This document shows, piece after piece, positions 1 to 9,470 of a stretch of 43,276 nt of DNA. Location of the stretch: assembly GCA_016205965.1 (NCBI GenBank), contig JACQSM010000090.1, positions 1 through 43,276 on the forward strand, in the 5' to 3' direction. Under the pieces are notes generated by a model, which did no database searches, was not told where the DNA came from, and saw nothing but the letters and a program-made list of their open reading frames with translations. Made by a program: the position numbers and the translations under genes. Source of the DNA: Candidatus Uhrbacteria bacterium. GTDB taxonomy: Bacteria > Patescibacteriota > Patescibacteriia > SG8-24. Positions within the stretch are counted from its first letter, which is position 1. Every line of letters starts with the position of its first letter.

Positions 1-456
1 CAGCCCCGGCAGGTCCAGCGGGATGACGATCTCGAGATCTTCGGTCTCGGGAGCGCCATCGACTTCGATGGTGACGGTTCCCGGTTCGTCGGGATTGAGC
101 CGCCACTTGATGGCGACGGGGTCGACCGACTCCGGATCGGCCAGGATCGCGTCGCGCGTCAGGAAGATGATCTGATCGAGCTGGCGCGCATTGGTGCCGA
201 TCTCTTCCAGGGTGAACTTCCAGTCGGCGCAGAGGGCCTTGAGCTCCTGGATGTAGCGGACGCTTAGCCGCATCTCGGCTGTGGTCTTAGCTCGGGTGGT
301 GGCCCGGGCCTTGTGGACCAGCTGTCGGCAGCGCTGGAAGGCTTTCTGTCTGGCAGCGGCCAGGCGTTTTTTGCGAAGAACGTGGCGTACGGCCACGAAG
401 GCGAAGGGGGCAACGATGGCCACCGCCACCGCTGCCGCGATGACGGGTGGATTCAT
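1..456 (-). CDS. hypothetical protein with N-terminal TM helix, partial (runs off left edge)
   Basis: Open frame on minus strand from ATG at 456 (preceded by AGGAGG) to window edge: MNPPVIAAAVAVAIVAPFAFVAVRHVLRKKRLAAARQ...; absent from ORF track because it has no stop in the window. Confidence 0.75.
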   Translation of the reverse strand, partial: MNPPVIAAAVAVAIVAPFAFVAVRHVLRKKRLAAARQKAFQRCRQLVHKARATTRAKTTAEMRLSVRYIQELKALCADWKFTLEEIGTNARQLDQIIFLTRDAILADPESVDPVAIKWRLNPDEPGTVTIEVDGAPETEDLEIVIPLDLPGL

Positions 457-506
457 GGTTGCCTCCTCTTCGTGACGCTGCACCTTAGCTTATTACGGGC
501 GCCGCG

Positions 507-1124
507 TCAAGCCTTGGCGGGAGGCGTCGGGCTTTTCTCCGGGACGGCGGCCGGCGGAATGATGCCGTCGACCAGGCCCATCTTGAGCGCTTCCTGGGCA
601 CCAAACGCGCGTTCGTCGCGACACCATGAGCGGATCGCCCGGCGCGGCTGCTTGCAACGTTCGGCGAAGATGCCCTCGATGACGCCTTGCCGCGCCTTGT
701 TTTCGGTCACGACGCGGCGGAGATGCGAGAGTCCGGCCGAGCCATTGAACTCTTCGGTCACCTCGTGCAATAGGAGCGCTGAATGGGTTGTCATCAGCCG
801 ACGGTGGCCGGCCTGCGCGATCAAGGCACCGGCGGAATAGCCGCAGCCCACGATCTCCGTGGTGACGAGCACGGGCAGCCGAAGGATCGTGTCATGAATC
901 GCCAGGCCGCAAGCGACGAGTCCGCCGGGGGAATTGATCACCAGACGGATCGGATCATTGGAGACGGTCGCCAGCGTTTCGAGGTTGGTGATGAGCGCTT
1001 CAGCGGCGTTCCAATCGATCATGCCGCTGATGCGCAGAGTGCGGCCGAGGTCGAACGGATCGGGGCCTGCGGCGGCGGTCGGTGCGACAGCTGGTTCGGG
1101 GCCGTTCTTTTGTGAAGGTTCCAT
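507..1124 (-). CDS. ClpP/SDH-type (S14) serine protease-like protein
   Basis: NSPGG, GYSAGALIAQAG (Ser) and HSALLLHEVTEE (His) motifs; start MEPSQKN at 1124 preceded by GGAGG. Confidence 0.8.
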   Translation of the reverse strand: MEPSQKNGPEPAVAPTAAAGPDPFDLGRTLRISGMIDWNAAEALITNLETLATVSNDPIRLVINSPGGLVACGLAIHDTILRLPVLVTTEIVGCGYSAGALIAQAGHRRLMTTHSALLLHEVTEEFNGSAGLSHLRRVVTENKARQGVIEGIFAERCKQPRRAIRSWCRDERAFGAQEALKMGLVDGIIPPAAVPEKSPTPPAKA

Positions 1125-1188
1125 GATGTCCTCCGTCAGCCAGTAAAGCATAATGACAGGAAAAGCCAACTGCGCTAGGCTCTAGCTT

Positions 1189-2469
1189 ATGCCGATTCCG
1201 AAGCATGTCGCCATTAAAGAAGGAAAGCTCCCGCCCGCGCCCGGCGTCTACCTGATGAAAGACGCCCGCGGGAAGATTTTGTATATCGGCAAAGCGACCT
1301 CGCTGCGTTCGCGGGTGTCGTCGTATTTCGTGCGTCCGGCCGACGACCGCATCGCCGCCATGGTCAAGAAGATCCGGAGCGTCGATTATCAAAAAACGCC
1401 GACCGCGGTCGAGGCGCTGGTGCTCGAGGCCAACCTGATCAAAAAGTTCCAGCCGCCCTATAACGTCATGGAGAAGGATGACAAGAGTTTTCTCTACCTG
1501 ACGTTCACCCGCGAGCCGTATCCGCGGCCGGTGCTGATCCGCGGCCATGAGCTGGCCCGCATGCCCAAGCGGCAGTTCCTGAAAGTTTTCGGCCCGTACC
1601 GCTCGGCCGCCGCCGTCGAGGCCGCGCTCGACATTTTGCGCAAAGCCTTCCCCTGGACGACCTGTCAGCCCGCCACGTCGCTCGCGAGCGACGTGGCCCG
1701 CCGCAAGCGTCCGTGCTTTTACCGCCATCTCGGCCTGTGCCCGGGCGTGTGCACCGGCGAGATCGCGCCGGCCGAGTATCGCAAGATCATCCGAGGCCTG
1801 ATGCGCTTCTTCGACGGCAAGTGGGTCGAGGTCATTCGCGATACCCGCAGCGCCATGAAAAAGGCCTCGGTCGAGGAACGCTTCGAGGAAGCGGCGACGC
1901 TGCGCAATCGCCTCTACCAGCTCCAACACATCCGCGACATCGCGGTGCTCACGCGCGACGATGCCCGGCTCGACGCCTCGATCAACATCTTCGGCCGGAT
2001 CGAGGGCTACGACATCTCGAACATCGGCGGCAAAGAGGCCGTCGGCAGCATGGTCGTGTTCGTCGACGGCCGGCCCAAGAAGAGCGAGTACCGCAAGTTC
2101 GCCGTCAAGACCGTGCGCGGCTCGAACGATACCGCTATGATGGAGGAAGTCCTGCGCCGACGATTCGGCCGCGGCGAAGATATGGGCGGCTGGCCCAAGC
2201 CGGATCTGCTCCTCGTTGACGGCGGCGTCGGCCAGATCAATGCCGCCAAGCGCGCCTTGCAAGCCGCCGGCCTGGCGATCCCGATCGTCGGCATCGCCAA
2301 GGGTTTCGATCGCAAGCAGGACGAACTCGTCTACGACAAGGCCGACTACGAGCTCGCCCGCCTGATTCTTGCTTTCAAGCCGATGCTCCAGCATCTGCGC
2401 GACGAGGCTCATCGTTTCGCCGTCAGCTATCACCGTAAACTCCGCGGCGAAGCATTTTTACCGAAATAA
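1189..2469 (+). CDS. uvrC: excinuclease ABC subunit C, short form
   Basis: GIY-YIG (PGVYLMKDARGKILYIGKA), Cys cluster CFYRHLGLCPGVC, UVR motif, UvrC endonuclease domain (YDISN, LLVDGG, RDEAHRFA); ends before HhH. Confidence 0.92.
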   Translation: MPIPKHVAIKEGKLPPAPGVYLMKDARGKILYIGKATSLRSRVSSYFVRPADDRIAAMVKKIRSVDYQKTPTAVEALVLEANLIKKFQPPYNVMEKDDKSFLYLTFTREPYPRPVLIRGHELARMPKRQFLKVFGPYRSAAAVEAALDILRKAFPWTTCQPATSLASDVARRKRPCFYRHLGLCPGVCTGEIAPAEYRKIIRGLMRFFDGKWVEVIRDTRSAMKKASVEERFEEAATLRNRLYQLQHIRDIAVLTRDDARLDASINIFGRIEGYDISNIGGKEAVGSMVVFVDGRPKKSEYRKFAVKTVRGSNDTAMMEEVLRRRFGRGEDMGGWPKPDLLLVDGGVGQINAAKRALQAAGLAIPIVGIAKGFDRKQDELVYDKADYELARLILAFKPMLQHLRDEAHRFAVSYHRKLRGEAFLPK

Positions 2470-2470
2470 T

Positions 2471-2920
2471 ATGTATCTGATCGGCCACGCCGCCGTCGGC
2501 GTTCTTCTCGCCTCCGGCACAACTCACCCCGCCGCCGCCTTCGGGCTGGGCTGGCTTTCGCATTACGTGGCCGATTTCATTCCGCACGGCGACGAAGCGG
2601 TCGGGGAGTGGACCAAGCAGGGCAACCAAGTCGCCCGGCTCGCGATTCTCGTCGTCCCGGACTTGGCGCTGATCGCCGTCGCCCTGGCCGCCGACTTCGG
2701 CGTCCACGGCTTCGTGCCGTCTGTCATGGCCGCGGCCATAGGAGCCCTGGTGCCCGACGTCCTCTGGGGCCTGGAGATTTTCTTCAAACGCCGGCTCTTC
2801 GGCCCGCATCATGAATTCCACGACCGCAACCATAACTTTTTCCGCTGGAAGATCCCGTTCGGCTACGGGTTATGTCTCCAGGCCGCGCTGACGATCGGCA
2901 TGTGGCGCTGGATCATCTGA
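2471..2920 (+). CDS. small integral membrane protein (His/Asp-rich, possibly YdjM-like metal-dependent)
   Basis: MYLIGHAAVGVLLASG..., LSHYVADFIPHGDE, FGPHHEFHDRNHN; several TM segments. Confidence 0.7.
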   Translation: MYLIGHAAVGVLLASGTTHPAAAFGLGWLSHYVADFIPHGDEAVGEWTKQGNQVARLAILVVPDLALIAVALAADFGVHGFVPSVMAAAIGALVPDVLWGLEIFFKRRLFGPHHEFHDRNHNFFRWKIPFGYGLCLQAALTIGMWRWII

Positions 2921-2945
2921 TCTTTTCAGAGCCCGTACGCGGCCG

Positions 2946-2966
2946 CCGCCCGCAGGGGCGGTTTTT
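2946..2966 (+). terminator. intrinsic terminator after 2471-2920
   Basis: CCGCCC-GCAG-GGGCGG followed by TTTTT. Confidence 0.8.
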
Positions 2967-2983
2967 CGTTGCCGCGAAGAGTG

Positions 2984-3012
2984 TTGACTGGTGGCGAAAG
3001 GGGGAGTACAAT
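2984..3012 (+). promoter_or_regulatory. sigma70-like promoter of mraZ operon
   Basis: TTGACT (2984-2989), 17 bp, TACAAT (3007-3012). Confidence 0.8.
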
Positions 3013-3021
3013 ATACGTGTA

Positions 3022-3048
3022 GTGGGGAGAAATGGGGATAAGTGGGGA
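3022..3048 (+). promoter_or_regulatory. MraZ-box-like direct repeats
   Basis: GTGGGGA (3022), ATGGGGA (3032), GTGGGGA (3042) with exact 10-bp period just upstream of mraZ. Confidence 0.8.
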
Positions 3049-3112
3049 TTTTTTAAGAGACCCGCCTCGCTACGGTCTTTTTATCTCCGCCAGCTCCCCG
3101 CCTGTAACGACC

Positions 3113-3544
3113 ATGTTCATCGGCGAATACCAACACAACGTGGACGAAAAGGGGCGCCTGGCGATCCCGATGAAGTTCCGCAAGGAACTCAAGAAGGGCG
3201 CCGTGATCACGAGGGGACTCGATAACTGTCTCTTCGTCTTTACGTCTTCCGAGTGGAAGAAGCTGGCCGACAAGTTGGCCGCGCTGCCGATGAGCCAGTC
3301 GAACTCCCGCGCCTTCGCCCGCTTGATGCTCGCCGGAGCCATGGGCGTCGAACTCGACGGACAGGGGAGAGCGATCGTCCCGGAGTATCTTCGTCAGTAC
3401 GCCAAGCTCGGCAAAGAGGCGGTCGTCGCCGGCCTCTATAACCGCTTGGAAATCTGGGACAAGGCGGCGTGGGAGAAGTACAAAGCCGAGACCGAGAAGA
3501 ACTCGAACGACATCGCGGAGAAAATGGGTGAACTGGGAGTGTAG
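3113..3544 (+). CDS. mraZ: transcriptional regulator MraZ
   Basis: MFIGEYQHNVDEKGRLAIPMKFR...; adjacent to rsmH. Confidence 0.95.
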   Translation: MFIGEYQHNVDEKGRLAIPMKFRKELKKGAVITRGLDNCLFVFTSSEWKKLADKLAALPMSQSNSRAFARLMLAGAMGVELDGQGRAIVPEYLRQYAKLGKEAVVAGLYNRLEIWDKAAWEKYKAETEKNSNDIAEKMGELGV

Positions 3545-3546
3545 TT

Positions 3547-4434
3547 ATGGCGGCATCGCACATCCCCGTCCTTTTGAAAGAAACCATCGAGCGCCTTTCG
3601 CTCAAGCCCGGCAGCAACGCCGTGGACGGTACGGTGGGGGCTGGCGGCCATTCGGCAGCCATCCTCGACCGCACCGCCCCCGACGGCAGGCTCCTCGGCC
3701 TGGACCTGGACGAAGCGGCGCTTGACTCGGCCCGGAGCGCGCTCAGACGACACGTTTCTCGCGTCATGCTTGTCCGCGAGAACTACAAAAACGTCCGGCG
3801 GGTCCTCCCCCCAGACTTCGGGCCGGTTCAGGCGGCGCTTCTCGATCTCGGATTTTCTTCGATCGAGATCGACGATCCGAGGCGCGGTTTCAGCTTCCGT
3901 TTCGACGGTCCGCTCGACATGCGCTACGACGGCAGCCAGGAGCTGGATGCCGCCGCCGTCGTCAATACCTGGAGCGTCGACGAGCTGTCGCGGATCCTCT
4001 GGGAATACGGCGAGGAACGCTTGGCCCGGCGCATCGCCGCGGCCATCGTCAAAGCGCGGCGCGAACGCCGGATCACCGGCACGCTGCACCTGGTCGACGT
4101 CATCGCTGGCGCGGTTCCGGCGGCATATCGCCGCGGCAAGATCCACTTCGCGACCCGTTCGTTCCAGGCGCTGCGCATCGCCGTCAACGACGAACTCGGC
4201 AATCTCAAGGAAGCCCTGCCCGAGTATCTCGATATCCTGGCCCCCGGCGGCCGTCTGGCGATCATCAGCTTTCATTCGCTCGAGGACCGCATCGTCAAAC
4301 GTTTTTTCAAAGATGCCGCCGATAAAAATATCGCCGCCGCGGTGACCAAGAAGCCCTTGATCGCGAGCGACGAAGAGAACGCGGCCAATCCGCGGGCCCG
4401 GAGCGCCAAGCTCCGCGTCATCGAAAAGCTTTAG
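3547..4434 (+). CDS. rsmH: 16S rRNA (cytosine1402-N4)-methyltransferase
   Basis: HIPVLLKETIERL, DGTVGAGGHS, FISFHSLEDRIVKRFFK. Confidence 0.96.
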   Translation: MAASHIPVLLKETIERLSLKPGSNAVDGTVGAGGHSAAILDRTAPDGRLLGLDLDEAALDSARSALRRHVSRVMLVRENYKNVRRVLPPDFGPVQAALLDLGFSSIEIDDPRRGFSFRFDGPLDMRYDGSQELDAAAVVNTWSVDELSRILWEYGEERLARRIAAAIVKARRERRITGTLHLVDVIAGAVPAAYRRGKIHFATRSFQALRIAVNDELGNLKEALPEYLDILAPGGRLAIISFHSLEDRIVKRFFKDAADKNIAAAVTKKPLIASDEENAANPRARSAKLRVIEKL

Positions 4435-4442
4435 ACAAAAAC

Positions 4443-4784
4443 ATGTCCGTCGCGTACGCCCGCAAATCGCAAGCCGCCAGCCAGCCCGGGTTCCTTCGTC
4501 CCGGAGCGGTGCTGGCTTTGAACATCGCCTTTCTCGTTTTTACGCTGATGCTCTTCGTGGCGTATCTGGCGATGAACAGCCGGTCGGCCGCCAACGGTTT
4601 CGTCATCAAGTCGATGGAGCGCCAAGTGGCCGAACTCCGCGACCAGCAGGAGAAGCTCAACATCGAAGCCGCATCGTCGAGGTCGATGGAGGAGATCGAG
4701 CGCCGCGTCGGCGAGCTCGGACTCGTGCCGGTCACTTCGGTGGAGTACGTCAACGTCGGCCAGAGCGCCGTCGCCATAAAGTAA
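4443..4784 (+). CDS. FtsL/DivIC-like septum protein
   Basis: Single TM followed by coiled coil, directly downstream of mraZ-rsmH. Confidence 0.65.
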   Translation: MSVAYARKSQAASQPGFLRPGAVLALNIAFLVFTLMLFVAYLAMNSRSAANGFVIKSMERQVAELRDQQEKLNIEAASSRSMEEIERRVGELGLVPVTSVEYVNVGQSAVAIK

Positions 4785-4796
4785 GACAATCAAGAA

Positions 4797-4856
4797 TCAG
4801 GAGGACGGCCTTCAGGCCGTCCTGCAGTCTGGGCGCCATGAATGGCGCCCTCCTGA
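4797..4856. repeat. REP-like double-hairpin element (copy 1)
   Basis: Outer stem TCAGGAGG/CCTCCTGA enclosing GGACGGCC-TTCA-GGCCGTCC and GGGCGCCAT-GA-ATGGCGCCC. Confidence 0.7.
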
Positions 4857-4905
4857 CTATTTAGACTTTTATTAAGGCATATCGTCCTGCTATACTTGCC
4901 TTGCT

Positions 4906-5268
4906 ATGTCCGCCGCCGCCATCATTGCCGCCAACGTCTTCGGCTCTTTGGCCTCTTTTCCCGTGTGGTGGTACACGCGGGGCGCCTTGCGCATGGCCGG
5001 CAAGTGTTTCGGGCTGGTGCGCGAGCAGGCTCGCGATTACGGCGTCAACGTCTGGATCAAGAATCTGTTCGTGCCGATGTTCGGCCAGCGGGACATCTGG
5101 GGCAAGCTGATCAGCTTCTGGCTGCGCTCGACGATGATCATTTTTTACTCATTCCTCCTGTTGATGTTGAGCCTGGCGATGCTTGCCGCCATGGCCGCCT
5201 GGCTGGCGCTGCCGGCCGCGGCGGTGCTGGTCTTCCTCGGCCAAATCATCGGTCTGCTTCGCGCGTAA
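4906..5268 (+). CDS. small membrane protein, apparently coupled to downstream Clp ATPase
   Basis: Hydrophobic C-terminal TM segments; 4-nt gap to ATG at 5273. Confidence 0.65.
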   Translation: MSAAAIIAANVFGSLASFPVWWYTRGALRMAGKCFGLVREQARDYGVNVWIKNLFVPMFGQRDIWGKLISFWLRSTMIIFYSFLLLMLSLAMLAAMAAWLALPAAAVLVFLGQIIGLLRA

Positions 5269-5272
5269 GCCT

Positions 5273-8002
5273 ATGGCCTTGCTCACCTGTTCGCGCTGCA
5301 ACGGTTCCGGCTACGAAGGAAGGAAGCTCTGCCCGCAGTGCCGCGGCATGGCTTTCGGCATGACGCACGGGCCGTTCTTTCTTTATTGGGGCAAGCGCAT
5401 CGACGGTTTCGAGTTTACGGTGGCGCGGCTGCAGCGGGGCGCGGACGCCGTCGTCAATCTGTTGCTGTTCGCGCTGTTTTTCGGCGGGCTGATCGCCGCC
5501 GCTTTCAGCGTGCTCAACGCCGAACCGGGAACGGTTTTGACGACGGAATATTGGGACGTACCGCGAGGTTCGAGCGCTTTTTTCGCGCTCGGCGTTTTGG
5601 CGGCTTGCGTCGCGTACTATCGCCTGGTGATCGCCTCGGCCGATCATGAATCAGTCCGGCATCGCGCTTTCGGCGCCGATGAGTCGGCGCTGACTTTGCC
5701 GCCGGAACCGGAAACGTGGAAGAGCATCCGTTCCTTGCCGGCATCGGTAAAAATCGACGTCGCCAAGGCGTATTCGGCGGCCGCGCTCAAGGCGGTCGAG
5801 GATGCCTATGATCTGGCCCGGCGTCTCAAGCATGTCGAGCTTTCACCGGCCCACCTCTTCGGCGGCTTGGCGATCACCGGCCAGGTCGGCGTGCTCTTCG
5901 GACGGCTCGGTCTCCAGTTCGGCACGCTCAAAGACCGCATCGGCAAGCTTCTGGCCGGCCATCCGACCGGCGAATCGCCGACGACGCTCGCGGCCGCGGC
6001 CAGGCAGGTGCTGCTCGAAGCCTATGCCGACGCCTATGCGCATCGCCGTCCGCAAGTCGACGCCATCGATCTCTTCGGGGTGACGGTCCGCGGCGACGCC
6101 GAGCTCGGCGAGATCCTGCTCGATGCCGGCGCCGAACTCCGTAAAGTCGAGAACGCCGTCGAGTGGATCCGGATTCAAGAGTTGCTGCGCTCGCGCTATC
6201 GCCGTTTCGTCCGGGCGGCCCGGCGCAAACCGAAGTCGGCCATGAACCGGGCCATGACGGCCGTGGCCACGCCGTTCCTCGACCGTATCGGCCAAGACGT
6301 CACCCGGGCCGCCGCTTACGGCCAGATCGCGCCGGTCGTCGGCCGGGAGAAAGAGATCGATGCCGTGTTGCGCGTGATCGAGGGCGGCAACCGCAGCGTC
6401 GTGTTGGTCGGCGAGCCGGGCGTCGGCAAGGATGCCATCGTCGAAGCCTTGGCCCAGCGCATGGTCGAGGAGGACGTGCCCAAGATATTGGGCGACATGC
6501 GTCTGGTGAGCGTCAACGTGGCCATGCTGGTTTCGGGCGCGACCGCTTCGGAGGCCCAGGAGCGGCTGCTCTCGGCGCTCTACGAAGTCGGCCGGTCCGG
6601 CAACGTTGTGCTGGTCATTCCGCATGTCGCCGGCATGGTCGGCATCACCGCCGGCAGCGGCCAGGGGATCGATCTGGCGCAGACGTTCGCCGCCGAACTC
6701 GGCAAAGGATATTTTTTCGCCATCACCACGGCGACGCCCAAGGAATACGCCCAGTCGATCGAGAACTCGAGCCTGGGACAGTCGCTTATCAAAGTCGACA
6801 TCGGCGAGCCGGAGATCGACGAGGCCGTGCGCATCCTCGAAGCCAAGTCGGGATCGATCGAGTATCGGAATAATACCTTTTTTTCCTACGACGCCATCGA
6901 AGCGACGGTCACCTTGAGTAGTCGCTACATGCACGAGCAGTTCCTGCCGGAGAAGGCGATCGAGCTGGCCAAGGAGGTCGCCTCGGCGGTGCGCAAGACC
7001 AAGGGCAAGGACGCGCTTATTTCTCGCGAGGACGTGGCTGCGCTGGTGTCCGAAAAGACCAAGGTGCCGGTAACGTCGCTGACGACCGACGAATCGGCAA
7101 AGCTCTTGAATCTCGAGGGGCTGATGCACGGCCGGGTCATCGGCCAGGACGAAGCCGTCAAAGTGGTGGCGGCGGCGCTGCGCCGAGCCCGGGCCGAAGT
7201 CCGCGAGACCGGCCGGCCGATCGCCAATTTCCTGTTCCTTGGTCCGACCGGCGTCGGCAAAACCGAACTCGCCAAGACGCTGGCCGCAACCTACTTCGGC
7301 AAAGAGAACGCCATGATCCGTCTGGACATGTCGGAGTATCAGGACAAGCCTTCATTATATAAATTGATCGGCGAGCCGGCCGGGCGCGACTCCGGCGGTA
7401 TCCTTTCGGAAGCGGTCCGCAAAAATCCGTTCAGCCTGGTGCTGCTCGACGAGATCGAAAAAGCGCATCCGGACATCTTGAACGTCTTCCTCCAGGTCAT
7501 GGACGACGGCCGCCTGACCGATAACGTCGGCCGGACCGTCGACTTCACCAACGCCATCGTCATCATGACCTCGAACGCCGGCGCGCCGTTCATCCAGGAG
7601 GAGATCATCAAGGGTTCGTCGGTCGAAGTCATCAAGGAGCGTTTGCTGGCCGGCGAACTCAAGCAGCACTTCCGGCCGGAATTCTTGAACCGCTTCGACG
7701 CCGCCATCGTCTTCCGGCCGTTGACCGAAGAAGAGATCCGCCGGATCGCCGGACTGATGCTGGCCAAAGTCGCCGACCGTCTCAAAGAAAAGGGGATCGA
7801 GTTCGAGGCTACGCCCGAGGCCGTGGCCGAGCTGGCCAAGGCCGGCTACGACCCGATGTTCGGCGCTCGACCGCTGCGCCGCGTCATTCAGGAACGGGTC
7901 GACAACACCATCGCCGACGCCTTGCTGCGCGGCGACGTCAAACGCCGCGACAAGATCATCTTCGATGTCGGCGGCCAGGTCCGGATCGAAAAGAAATCGT
8001 AA
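5273..8002 (+). CDS. membrane-anchored Clp-family double AAA+ ATPase with N-terminal DnaJ-type zinc motif
   Basis: CSRCNGSG...CPQCRG, two TM segments, Clp N-like region, NBD1 GEPGVGKD, NBD2 GPTGVGKT / LVLLDEIEKAHPD. Confidence 0.88.
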   Translation: MALLTCSRCNGSGYEGRKLCPQCRGMAFGMTHGPFFLYWGKRIDGFEFTVARLQRGADAVVNLLLFALFFGGLIAAAFSVLNAEPGTVLTTEYWDVPRGSSAFFALGVLAACVAYYRLVIASADHESVRHRAFGADESALTLPPEPETWKSIRSLPASVKIDVAKAYSAAALKAVEDAYDLARRLKHVELSPAHLFGGLAITGQVGVLFGRLGLQFGTLKDRIGKLLAGHPTGESPTTLAAAARQVLLEAYADAYAHRRPQVDAIDLFGVTVRGDAELGEILLDAGAELRKVENAVEWIRIQELLRSRYRRFVRAARRKPKSAMNRAMTAVATPFLDRIGQDVTRAAAYGQIAPVVGREKEIDAVLRVIEGGNRSVVLVGEPGVGKDAIVEALAQRMVEEDVPKILGDMRLVSVNVAMLVSGATASEAQERLLSALYEVGRSGNVVLVIPHVAGMVGITAGSGQGIDLAQTFAAELGKGYFFAITTATPKEYAQSIENSSLGQSLIKVDIGEPEIDEAVRILEAKSGSIEYRNNTFFSYDAIEATVTLSSRYMHEQFLPEKAIELAKEVASAVRKTKGKDALISREDVAALVSEKTKVPVTSLTTDESAKLLNLEGLMHGRVIGQDEAVKVVAAALRRARAEVRETGRPIANFLFLGPTGVGKTELAKTLAATYFGKENAMIRLDMSEYQDKPSLYKLIGEPAGRDSGGILSEAVRKNPFSLVLLDEIEKAHPDILNVFLQVMDDGRLTDNVGRTVDFTNAIVIMTSNAGAPFIQEEIIKGSSVEVIKERLLAGELKQHFRPEFLNRFDAAIVFRPLTEEEIRRIAGLMLAKVADRLKEKGIEFEATPEAVAELAKAGYDPMFGARPLRRVIQERVDNTIADALLRGDVKRRDKIIFDVGGQVRIEKKS

Positions 8003-8025
8003 TTGAAAAAACGCCCGCAAAATCC

Positions 8026-9453
8026 ATGCCCTCGCATGCCGATCAACAACTCTGGGAGCGCGAACAGGCCTTCATGAAGGAGGAGCGCAAGAAGAAGCCG
8101 GAGCTTTTTACGTTGGATCCGGCCAAGACCGGCGACCTGATGGAACGCATCGGCATCACCGGCCAGCCCAAGGGTCTGCCCGAGGGCTACATGCGTTTTT
8201 CGCCGCTCGACTTCCTGGTCGAGGAGATCGACGGCACGGGCAAGGTGGTCGAGATTTCGACGACGCCGGCCGACGGCATCCAGACCGATGCGTACACCGG
8301 CACGGTCTGGGGCGATCTGGTCAAGACGATGATTTCGACCTTGGACGGCGCCCAGCGCGTGGCCGATGCTTTGCGCGTCGGCATCGACAAGGTCCGCTAC
8401 GCCGGCATCAAGGACGCGGTCGCGGTCACGGCCCAGCGCATCAGCATCCGCGGAGTAAAAATCGATTCGGTGCGGTCGGCGAAAATTCCCAACGTTTTGT
8501 TGAAAAATCTGTTCGAGGGCAAGGGCGCCATGAACATCGGCGATCTCAAGGGTAACCGTTTCACCTTGTTCGTGCGTACCGGGCCGGATTTCGACGAGGA
8601 CATCGTCCGTTCGCACCTGGCGATTCTGGCCGACGAGGGCGTCATCAACTATTACGGCGAGCAGCGCTTCGGATCGCCGCGCTTTTTGGCCCATGTCTTC
8701 GGGCTGCACATGTTCCGGGGCGATTTCGAGGGTGCCGTCAAAGCGTACTTGTGCATGCCGAGCACTTTCGAGGTGCCCTACATCGCCGAAATACGCGCCC
8801 GGGCGACGGCCAAGTACGGCGACTGGCAGGCGATGCTCCGCGAGTTCGAGCGGCTGCCCTACACTTTCCGCTATGAGATCGTGATGCTGCGCGAACTGAT
8901 GTTGCCGCGCGGCGCCGACAAATGGGTCTCGACGCTCGAGGCGGTGTCGCAGCAGGCCGGACTGTGGGCCTACGCCTACGCGAGTTATCTGACCAACGTG
9001 CTGCTGTCCGACTTTGCGCTCCGCAAAGTCGCGCCGCCGGCCGAGGTGCCGCTGCTGTTGTCGCAAGACGCCGACGTAGCCCAGCTGTACTGGCAGTGGC
9101 TCGAGGCCGACGGGGCGACCGAGTACGCGACGCATCTGCAGCGGCTGCCGTTCATCATGTTCGGCAAGTCGCCGGCGATCACTTCCAAGGTGAAGGCGAC
9201 GGTGCTGGGATTCAAAGTCGTGCCCGACGGCGTGGCGGTTTCCTTCGAACTGCCCAAGGCCGCCTACGCCACGACAATTTTGCGCAATCTTTTTTCGATC
9301 CGGGGCGGGCTGCCGCTGCCGGCTTGGCTCAAGAAGACGGAGTACGACACCAAGGAATTGTTGGGTACCGGCTCACTGGCCGATGTCAGAAAGCTGTTCG
9401 CCAAGGAGATCGAGGAGGCCGTAAGACAAAAAGGCGCGGAGGCGGCAGAATAG
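8026..9453 (+). CDS. truD: tRNA pseudouridine synthase TruD family
   Basis: YAGIKDAVAVTAQRISI, DLKGNRFTLFVR, NYYGEQRFGSPR. Confidence 0.88.
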   Translation: MPSHADQQLWEREQAFMKEERKKKPELFTLDPAKTGDLMERIGITGQPKGLPEGYMRFSPLDFLVEEIDGTGKVVEISTTPADGIQTDAYTGTVWGDLVKTMISTLDGAQRVADALRVGIDKVRYAGIKDAVAVTAQRISIRGVKIDSVRSAKIPNVLLKNLFEGKGAMNIGDLKGNRFTLFVRTGPDFDEDIVRSHLAILADEGVINYYGEQRFGSPRFLAHVFGLHMFRGDFEGAVKAYLCMPSTFEVPYIAEIRARATAKYGDWQAMLREFERLPYTFRYEIVMLRELMLPRGADKWVSTLEAVSQQAGLWAYAYASYLTNVLLSDFALRKVAPPAEVPLLLSQDADVAQLYWQWLEADGATEYATHLQRLPFIMFGKSPAITSKVKATVLGFKVVPDGVAVSFELPKAAYATTILRNLFSIRGGLPLPAWLKKTEYDTKELLGTGSLADVRKLFAKEIEEAVRQKGAEAAE

Positions 9454-9470
9454 ATGATGGCGGTCGGAAT

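Noticed and set aside
507-1124. ClpP-like protein as the proteolytic partner of the membrane Clp ATPase
   Set aside because: The ATPase lacks an IGF/IGL docking loop and the genes are 4 kb apart; not supported.
1000-2433. 477-aa minus-strand ORF antisense to uvrC
   Set aside because: Shadow ORF with no recognisable motif; uvrC and ClpP-like genes cover the region.
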